From contig CABQJJ010000050.1 in assembly GCA_902464485.1 (NCBI GenBank), positions 1-11,582 of the forward strand: a DNA stretch of 11,582 nucleotides, written 5' to 3'. The translations under genes were made by a program, and so were the position numbers. How positions within the stretch are numbered: the stretch's first letter is position 1; every line of letters starts with the position of its first letter. The notes below the pieces were generated by a model that was given only the letters and a program-made list of their open reading frames with translations, had not been told where the DNA came from and ran no database searches. Source of the DNA: an uncultured Collinsella sp. Lineage in GTDB: Bacteria > Actinomycetota > Coriobacteriia > Coriobacteriales > Coriobacteriaceae. Shown here piece by piece: positions 6,574 through 11,582 of the stretch.

Positions 6574-8724
6574 TTAGTACTGGCTCTCGTGCTTGCTAAA
6601 GAAGTCGAAGCGCGGGGGCAGCGGCTTCACGCGGTGCTCGCCGGGCTTCTCGCCCAGGCTCTCCACAAACTCATCCGTGGAGGCAAAGATGTTATCCCAG
6701 CTAAAGAAGGCGACCGGGTCGATGTCGAAGTACTCGCAGATGAGCTCGCAGCCAGCCGGGACGATGCCGTGCATCAGGACGGTCGCCACGCGCAGCTCGG
6801 TAAAGGCGTCGACCAAGGCCTGCGTCATGGCGGCGTTGGCCGGCTCGCCCTCAAGTTTGTTGGCGGCCTTTGAGGCGTCGCTCCAGCGCTTGTTGGCGGC
6901 GCGCAGGTAGTCGTCGCACACGGCGAGCGCGTGGTGTGTCTCGAACTTATACATAGCCTGCTCAAACGCGAGGGCGGCCTGCTCGGCGGCTTCGACCACG
7001 GTGGCCGAGGCGGCGCCGGCGGGAATGCAACCGTTGCGGTACGGGCTCTCGTCGCCCTCCTTGACGGCGACACCGTAGAAGCAACTACGGGCCAGGCGGT
7101 TAAACACGCCGGTCAAAAGGGCGCTCTCCTTAAGGGCCGGATCGATAACGCGCTTGTCGTCGCAGGCGCGCACCTCGTTGCCGTCTTTGTCCTTGCCGGT
7201 CACGCGGGTGTCGTATGCCTTGGGGCTAAAGCTTACCGGCTTCTCGGACAGACCGAGCGACAGCCAATGCGCGCGCATCTGCTCGCAGGTGTAGTGGTTG
7301 AGCAGGTCGTCTGCCGGCGGGGGAGGCGTCTGCGAGGACGAGCTGGCCTTTTTGCCCATGTAGAGCAGGTGGTAACAGGCACTGACAGTGCTCTGCGTAA
7401 GGTCCCAACCCAGGGCCTCCCACATGGCGGTCTGCGCGATGCAGTAGAAGTAGATGTTGTCCTGGCCGATGAACTGGTAGATCTGCGCGTCGTCCGAGCA
7501 CCACCAGTCGCGCCAGTCAAGCGAGCTGTGCTGATAGGCGGGCGCGGGCACCTGCGTGGAATCGGCGGCGGGCTCGCCCATGAGGGCGGCATCCTGGGCG
7601 GCGACACCCTCGGTTATGCCGGCGGCCTTGGCGTCGCGCGCGAGCACGGTGCGGGTGTAGCTGATGGGCGCCCACAGGCTCTCGGGCCAGCACCAGCAGG
7701 TGACGTCGGAAACGCCGTCGACCTGGGGCACCGGGACGCCCCAGTCGATGTTGCCGGTGATGCGGAAGGGCACGAGCGCCTTGCCGCTGCGGAAGCGAAC
7801 ACCGCCGTTGGCGAGCACTGCGTGGGCGTCGTCGCGCTCCTTCCAGCTGGGGAAGGTGACGGTAAAGCTACTCTTGTTGCCCTCGGGCTCCAGCACGGTG
7901 TGCTCGGGCAGCTGATCCTCGACGGCGTCGAAGGCCTCGCGGAACTTGTTCTGGATGTAGAGCTGAGCCGGCAGCAGCCACTCCTCCATGGTCTTGGAGA
8001 CCACGGAGCGAACCTGCGGGTTCTGGGCGAGCTTGGCGGTGTAGGTCTTCATAAAGTCGAGGTAGGCGGGCAGGTCGAAGTAGAGGTTGTCGACCGGGCG
8101 CAGCTCGGGCACCTCGCCGGTGAGCTGGCTCTTGGGCGCGATGAGCTCCTCGGGCTCAAACTGATGGCCCAGGTCGCACTCGTCGGCATAGGCCTTCTCG
8201 GACTTGCAACCCTGGATGGGGCAGCGGCCGATGACCTGGCGGCCGTTGAGGAACGTGCCGGCCTTGGCGTCGTAGAACTGCAGGGTGGAGCGCTTGGAGA
8301 TGGTGCCCTGCTCGTGCAGGCGCTCGATAATCTCGGCGGTTACCTCGTTGTGAATCTGAGCCGCCGGCTCAAGGCCCGAGCCGCCGTAGATATCGCAGCT
8401 GATGTTGTAGTTGTTGAGGGTCGCGGCCTGGCGGGAGTGATTGGACTCGACATACTCGCCGATGGACTTGTCGTAGCCCTCGTTCTCCTTGAGCTTGCGG
8501 TAGCTCTCCATGATGGGCGAGCCGTAGCAGTCGGTGCCCGAGGTGAAGATGACGTTCTCGCGGCCCAGACGGTCGCGCAGGAAGCGGGCGAAGAAGTCGG
8601 CCGGGACAAAGACGCCGCCAACGTGGCCAAAGTGAAGGCCCTTGTTGCCATAGGGCTCGCCGGCGGTAACGATGGCGCGGCGAGGCCAGCTGGGACGGTC
8701 GTTCATGGAGTATTTGGATGCCAT
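6574..8724 (-). CDS. metG: Methionyl-tRNA synthetase-like class I tRNA ligase
   Basis: A 716-residue class I aminoacyl-tRNA synthetase of the MetRS group; the canonical enzyme charges tRNA-Met with methionine using ATP. The HIGH motif appears as HFGH (31-34) within KGLHFGHVGG. The connective-peptide zinc knuckle CPIQGC (168-173) with C183 and H187 is MetRS-like, and FIGQDNIYF matches the block before the second signature. The KMSKS signature is changed: MGKKASSSSQTPPPP at 456-470 gives KASSS, so the second lysine is lost. LLNHY and the helical anticodon domain (GVFNRLARS) follow. There is no C-terminal EMAPII-like tRNA-binding domain. I chose the ATG at 8722-8724, with AAGGAG 4 nt upstream; the frame extends to 8817 but those residues look like leader. 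The symbol is tentative because a second, canonical MetRS elsewhere cannot be excluded. Confidence 0.85.
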   Translation of the reverse strand: MASKYSMNDRPSWPRRAIVTAGEPYGNKGLHFGHVGGVFVPADFFARFLRDRLGRENVIFTSGTDCYGSPIMESYRKLKENEGYDKSIGEYVESNHSRQAATLNNYNISCDIYGGSGLEPAAQIHNEVTAEIIERLHEQGTISKRSTLQFYDAKAGTFLNGRQVIGRCPIQGCKSEKAYADECDLGHQFEPEELIAPKSQLTGEVPELRPVDNLYFDLPAYLDFMKTYTAKLAQNPQVRSVVSKTMEEWLLPAQLYIQNKFREAFDAVEDQLPEHTVLEPEGNKSSFTVTFPSWKERDDAHAVLANGGVRFRSGKALVPFRITGNIDWGVPVPQVDGVSDVTCWCWPESLWAPISYTRTVLARDAKAAGITEGVAAQDAALMGEPAADSTQVPAPAYQHSSLDWRDWWCSDDAQIYQFIGQDNIYFYCIAQTAMWEALGWDLTQSTVSACYHLLYMGKKASSSSQTPPPPADDLLNHYTCEQMRAHWLSLGLSEKPVSFSPKAYDTRVTGKDKDGNEVRACDDKRVIDPALKESALLTGVFNRLARSCFYGVAVKEGDESPYRNGCIPAGAASATVVEAAEQAALAFEQAMYKFETHHALAVCDDYLRAANKRWSDASKAANKLEGEPANAAMTQALVDAFTELRVATVLMHGIVPAGCELICEYFDIDPVAFFSWDNIFASTDEFVESLGEKPGEHRVKPLPPRFDFFSKHESQY

Positions 8725-8805
8725 GGGACTCCTTCGCATATGGTGAGGGCGCGGCCGGGCGCAAAGCCTGGCGACGCGGTGGTCAATTCGTGCATATCGT
8801 CCGAC

Positions 8806-8814
8806 ATTATCGCA
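8806..8814 (-). promoter_or_regulatory. Extended -10 promoter of the metG-like gene
   Basis: On the minus strand the bases read TGCGATAAT, a TG-N plus a five-of-six -10 match, about 80 nt before the ATG at 8724. No good -35 is seen. The longer string TGTGCGATAAT is identical to the one upstream of degV. I looked for a T-box leader between here and the start codon and saw none; the leader is too short. Confidence 0.45.
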
Positions 8815-8856
8815 CATGCGGACGGGTACGTGGCAGGGGCGCTATCCTAAGATGCT

Positions 8857-9426
8857 ATGAATGAGATTTCCAACATACATGCGTTTGAAGACGAGGATTT
8901 CCTGCACGCCTGCTTTGTGTGGGGGATGGCCGTGCTTGGCGCATTTGCCGTGTGCCTGGTGCCGTTGTTTATGCTGCTGGGTGGGCCCACGGATCTGGAT
9001 GCGGCTGACGCGGGCGGCTGGACGGCTGTCTTGGGCTGGATAGTCGGCTTGGCGGTCGTTTCTGCTGCGTCGTTTGGTGTCCATGAGCTGGTGCACGCGG
9101 TGTTCTTTAAGCTGCTGGCGCCTGCGGGCGCGCAGGTGACCTTTGGGGCGAATCGCGAGACGGTGATGATCTATGCCTGCGCCGAGGGCGTGGTGTATTC
9201 GTGCCGGCGGTACGTGGCAGTTTGCCTGGCGCCGACGATTGTTGTGACGACAGCGTTTGCTCTGGGGTTTGCATTCTCGGGCTATCCGCTGCTGTGCTAT
9301 CTGGCGGCCGGCTTGCATTTGTCGGGCTGTGTAGGCGACTGGTATTACGTGCGGACCATTCTCCGCGACCGCCGCATTGTCGCCTGCGAGGACACATCCT
9401 TTGGCGTCCGCTTTTTCGCAAGGTAG
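8857..9426 (+). CDS. DUF3267-type integral membrane HExxH protein (putative zincin peptidase)
   Basis: A 189-residue membrane protein with about four helices (roughly 20-41, 56-73, 118-140 and 143-158). HELVH at residues 76-80 directly follows helix 2 and is a zinc-metallopeptidase HExxH motif. GCVGDWYYV at 158-166 places D161 as a possible third metal ligand. This layout matches DUF3267 proteins, predicted membrane zinc peptidases related to site-2-protease-like enzymes; no substrate is known. The ATG at 8857 has no ribosome binding site, but TATCCT at 8843-8848 could be a -10 that would start the transcript at or next to the ATG, so translation may be leaderless. It is divergent from the metG-like gene and precedes queH by 62 nt. 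Protease activity is predicted, not shown. Confidence 0.78.
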   Translation: MNEISNIHAFEDEDFLHACFVWGMAVLGAFAVCLVPLFMLLGGPTDLDAADAGGWTAVLGWIVGLAVVSAASFGVHELVHAVFFKLLAPAGAQVTFGANRETVMIYACAEGVVYSCRRYVAVCLAPTIVVTTAFALGFAFSGYPLLCYLAAGLHLSGCVGDWYYVRTILRDRRIVACEDTSFGVRFFAR

Positions 9427-9436
9427 TCTTTTTGGG

Positions 9437-9469
9437 ATGATTTTTCTGGGACGGGGATTAAAAAATCAT
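9437..9469. repeat. 9+9 bp inverted repeat before queH
   Basis: ATGATTTTT (9437-9445) and AAAAATCAT (9461-9469) are exact reverse complements around a G-rich 15-nt centre, CTGGGACGGGGATTA. The AT-rich stem is unusual for this GC-rich region. It lies between the DUF3267 stop (9426) and the queH ribosome binding site (9475-9482). It may be a weak terminator or attenuator, a regulatory site, or one copy of a dispersed repeat. It does not resemble a preQ1 riboswitch. Confidence 0.45.
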
Positions 9470-9488
9470 TGCGGGGGAGGAGATGTTG

Positions 9489-10064
9489 ATGAAGCCGTTG
9501 CTGCTGCATGCTTGCTGCGCGCCGTGCTCGCTTGAACCGGTTCGCCTGCTGCGCGAGGAAGGGTTTGAGCCCACGATTTGCTGGACCAACCCCAATATTC
9601 AACCGCGCGATGAATGGCAGCGCCGCTTGGACGAGCTGCGCCGGTGGTGTGCCGATGGCGACATCGAGCTCATCGAGGCAGGGGAGGACCGCGATCGCTG
9701 GGAGACTGGCGTGGCACCGCTGGGTGCCGATCGGCCCCGTCGCTGTCGCGCGTGCTATGCCTTGCGCTTGGCCGAGGCGTGCCGCGTGGCCCAGGAGCGC
9801 GGGTTTGAGTTTGTGGGCACGACGCTCGCCGTCTCGCCGTATCAGCTGTTCGATACCTGTAATGACGTGCTTGAGCGCTTGGCGGCGGCACATGGGCTCA
9901 CCCCGGTCGTTCGCGATTTTCGCCCGTATTATCCCGAGGCCACGCGTCGTTCGCGCGAGCTGGGCATGTATCGTCAGAACTACTGTGGTTGCCGTTTCTC
10001 GGCCGTCGAGGCGGCCATGGACCGCGCCCGCATTCGCGACGAGCGTAAAGCCGCCAAAAAGTAG
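9489..10064 (+). CDS. queH: Epoxyqueuosine reductase QueH
   Basis: Catalyses the last step of queuosine formation, reducing epoxyqueuosine to queuosine at the wobble position of GUN-anticodon tRNAs; it replaces the unrelated, cobalamin-dependent QueG. The 191 residues show the full DUF208/QueH signature: LLLHACCAPCSLEP (5-17) with C9, C10 and C13; NPNIQPRDEW (34-43); CRACY with C86 and C89; TTLAVSPYQ (111-119); DFRPYYPE; and YRQNYCGCRFS (161-171) with C166 and C168. The conserved cysteines hold the iron-sulfur cluster and an iron site in the family. I prefer the ATG at 9489 because GGGAGGAG (9475-9482) ends 6 nt before it; the ATG at 9483 directly abuts that site. queA follows 64 nt downstream on the same strand. 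Confidence 0.93.
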   Translation: MKPLLLHACCAPCSLEPVRLLREEGFEPTICWTNPNIQPRDEWQRRLDELRRWCADGDIELIEAGEDRDRWETGVAPLGADRPRRCRACYALRLAEACRVAQERGFEFVGTTLAVSPYQLFDTCNDVLERLAAAHGLTPVVRDFRPYYPEATRRSRELGMYRQNYCGCRFSAVEAAMDRARIRDERKAAKK

Positions 10065-10086
10065 TTCATTTGGGACGTCAGCCTGC

Positions 10087-10092
10087 TAGGAT
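10087..10092 (+). promoter_or_regulatory. Possible queA promoter -10
   Basis: TAGGAT matches an actinobacterial-type -10 (TAnnaT), giving a transcript start near 10099 and a leader of about 30 nt that includes TAAGGAGA (10114-10121). The -35 (TTCATT, 10065-10070) is poor. queA could equally be read through from queH. Confidence 0.35.
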
Positions 10093-10128
10093 GTAGAGCG
10101 GACTTTAGCTATATAAGGAGAATCCGAC

Positions 10129-11453
10129 GTGTCTATGCGTACCGATGATTTTGACTATAACCTTCCGGAGGAACTGATTGCCCAGGCTCCTGCCGAGCCG
10201 CGCGACTCCTGCCGCCTGCTGGTGGTGGATCGTAAGGGCTCCCAAGCGGGAACGCCGTTGGAGCATGGCGGTACCGTTGAGCACCGTATCTTCCGCGACA
10301 TCATCGACTATATCGAGCCGGGCGATGTGCTCGTCATCAACAAGACGCGCGTGATGCCGGCCCGCCTGATCGGTCGTAAGGCCGGCTCGGGTGGCGTGGT
10401 CGAGACGCTGCTGCTCAAGCGCCGCGAGGACGTGGATCCGCTCGGCCATGTTTGGGAGTGCCTGGTCAAGCCGGGTAAGCGCCTGAAGCCCGGTGCTCAG
10501 ATTGAGTATCGCGCCGGTGGCGCCAGCGCCGCGAGGATGTTGACCCGCTGGGCCATGTTTGGGAGTGCCTGGTCAAGCCGGGCAAGCGTCTGAAGCCCGG
10601 TGCTCAGATTGAGTATCGCGCCGGTGGCGCCCATGCGCCCGAGGGCGCGCCCGTGGTGCTGACGGCCGAGGTCATCGACTTTGTCACCGATAGCCGCGGT
10701 GGCCGTCTGGTGCGCTTTGAGCCGGCCGGTTGCAATGCTGCCGGCGAGCCGCGCACGCTCGACGAGGCCATCCACGCCGCCGGTCACGTGCCGCTGCCGC
10801 CCTACATTACCGATTACGAGGGCGATCCCGAGAAGTACCAGACCGTCTACGCCATGAAGGAAGAGCACTCGGCTGCCGCTCCCACGGCGGGTCTGCACTT
10901 TACCCCCGAGCTTATGGCCGCTATCGAGGCCAAGGGCGCCAAGTTTGCTGCCGTCGAACTCGAGGTGGGCATCGATACCTTCCGTCTGGTGGAGGAGGAC
11001 GACCCCACGCAGCACGTGATGCACACCGAGCGCTACCACGTGTCGCAGGAGGTTGTCGACGCCGTGCATAAGGCGAAGGCCGAGAGCCATCGTGTGATCG
11101 CTGTCGGTACCACGGCGGTGCGCTCGCTCGAAAGCGCGTTTGACGCCGATGCGCCGGTGTCCGATCCGGCCGTGACGGCGCGCTATTTTGAGGGCCGCGA
11201 GGACGGGGCCGATACGCTCGGCCGCGGCGACATCGTGGTGCGCGAGAACGCTACGACGCAGCTCTACCTCATGCCCGGCTCGACCTATCACGTGGTCGAC
11301 GCACTGATCACCAACTTCCACGTGCCGCGCTCCACGCTCATGATGCTCGTGAGTGCGCTTGCCACCCGCGACCAGATCATGGATGTCTACGCTGCCGCCA
11401 TCGAGGAGCGCTACCGCTTCTTCAGCTTTGGCGACGCGATGCTCATTCAGTAG
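10129..11453 (+). pseudogene. queA: queA, broken by an internal 107-bp tandem duplication
   Basis: QueA (S-adenosylmethionine:tRNA ribosyltransferase-isomerase) moves the ribosyl group of SAM onto preQ1 in tRNA, making epoxyqueuosine, the substrate of QueH next door. The first part (10129-10524, 132 codons) carries FDYNLPEELIAQAP, SCRLLVVDR and VLVINKTRVMPARL. The second part (from 10632) carries PYITDYEGDPEKYQTVYA, APTAGLHFT, ELEVGIDTF, GTTAVRSLES and NFHVPRSTLMMLVSA. A duplicated 107 bp (35 codons plus 2 nt) shifts the frame, and translation from the GTG at 10129 ends at the stop 10591-10593 after about 22 out-of-frame residues. Removing one copy restores a continuous 405-codon QueA. The GTG start is supported by AAGGAGA with 7 nt spacing. 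As given it should be inactive, but an assembly error is a real possibility. Confidence 0.88.
10418..10631 (+). repeat. 107-bp tandem duplication inside queA, two diverged copies
   Basis: Copy 1 is 10418-10524 and copy 2 is 10525-10631; both begin AGCGCCGCGAGGA and end GCGCCGGTGGCGCC. By eye they differ at six positions (GAC/GAT, GTG/GTT, GAT/GAC, CTC/CTG, GGT/GGC, CGC/CGT), each in the third position of a queA codon and each silent. The coding content is RREDVDPLGHVWECL through RAGGA. Confidence 0.96.
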
Positions 11454-11481
11454 GTTACGGCGTTTTACAAACGTCGTAACC
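11453..11481. terminator. Hairpin between convergent queA and the right-edge gene
   Basis: GGTTACGGCGTTT pairs with AAACGTCGTAACC: 13 pairs with one G-U, loop of three bases (11466-11468). It begins on the last base of the queA stop codon. Neither strand has a U tract after the stem, so termination is inferred from its position and stability, not from a complete terminator signature. Confidence 0.45.
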
Positions 11482-11520
11482 GGCCGACGCTGCAAACGCC
11501 CCTAAGCGGCAATCTGACGT

Positions 11521-11582
11521 TCAATCGTCGGGCATGACCAGAAGGTCAATGCCCTCCTCTTTCACGTCACCTTGCTCGCTTA
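11521..11582 (-). CDS. C-terminal fragment of an unidentified protein (cut by window edge)
   Basis: The minus strand is open from the right edge to TGA at 11521-11523 and encodes SEQGDVKEEGIDLLVMPDD. The short acidic end, a plausible stop and the convergent arrangement with queA around the 11453 hairpin suggest a real gene end, but 19 residues are too few to identify a family. Confidence 0.4.
   Translation of the reverse strand, partial: SEQGDVKEEGIDLLVMPDD

Noticed and set aside
5421..6599. A 392-codon plus-strand frame opposite the methyltransferase gene
   Set aside because: Same reason: antisense to a protein with intact SAM and cysteine motifs, and no family features of its own.
6931..8850. 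A 639-codon open frame on the plus strand opposite the metG-like gene
   Set aside because: Low-complexity Gly/Ala/Val/Leu composition typical of an antisense shadow; the minus-strand protein has all the family motifs.
8725..8856. T-box leader or upstream start for the metG-like gene
   Set aside because: The leader from the likely promoter is only about 75-80 nt, with no T-box TGGNACCGCG-type sequence or specifier stem; the upstream in-frame residues to 8817 overlap the promoter.
9427..10128. preQ1 riboswitch before queH or queA
   Set aside because: No preQ1-I or preQ1-II like aptamer pattern was seen; both genes also act after preQ1 is already in tRNA, where such control is less expected.
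10500..10660. Programmed ribosomal frameshift rescuing queA
   Set aside because: The frame change is fully explained by the 107-bp duplication, rescue would leave an inserted repeat of about 36 residues, and I saw no convincing slippery site with a stimulatory structure.
10497..11495. A 332-codon minus-strand frame opposite queA
   Set aside because: Antisense shadow; the QueA motifs on the plus strand account for the coding signal.

Overview
The window looks like chromosomal DNA from a high-GC member of the Coriobacteriia, most likely a gut Collinsella or close relative. This is inferred from GC-rich third codon positions, GTG and TTG starts, strong AAGGAG-type ribosome binding sites next to a possibly leaderless gene, and the protein set (class III fructose-1,6-bisphosphatase, FakB-type DegV, QueH). 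No marker gene fixes the species. It is mostly ordinary housekeeping sequence; no CRISPR array, phage, transposase or rRNA/tRNA gene is visible.

Left part (1-2983), minus strand: a class III fructose-1,6-bisphosphatase gene (749-2665) is followed by two GtrA-family membrane protein genes, one complete (275-670) and one cut by the window edge (1-86). The 318-nt gap upstream of fbp is AT-rich and holds a perfect 10+10 bp inverted repeat, a 12-bp palindrome and a repeated TTTGGTAAAT motif. It also holds the promoter of the divergent degV/fakB gene (2984-3874, +).

Middle (3900-6540): degV converges on an uncharacterised TIM-barrel protein gene (3956-5047, -), and the two share a strong bidirectional terminator (3916-3943). 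A 56-codon gene (5238-5408, +) encodes a single-pass membrane peptide with a good ribosome binding site. It converges on a Nop2/Sun-family rRNA cytosine methyltransferase gene (5433-6536, -), which is probably co-transcribed behind a methionyl-tRNA synthetase-like gene (6574-8724, -) whose KMSKS loop is degenerate (KASSS). Both translation genes appear to use an extended -10 promoter at 8806-8814.

Right part (8857-11582), plus strand: a DUF3267-type membrane HExxH protein, then queH and queA, the last two steps of queuosine formation in tRNA (QueA makes epoxyqueuosine, QueH reduces it). The queA reading frame is broken by a tandem duplication of 107 bp. The two copies differ at six positions, all synonymous third-codon changes, which points to two alleles joined together by recombination between strains or a chimeric assembly rather than a simple slippage duplication. 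The window ends with a hairpin and the last 19 codons of an unidentified convergent minus-strand gene.

The clearest anomaly is the queA duplication. The MetRS-like protein with the altered KMSKS loop, the small membrane peptide and the barrel protein of unknown function are the next most worthwhile. I did not find a convincing undescribed multi-gene system.
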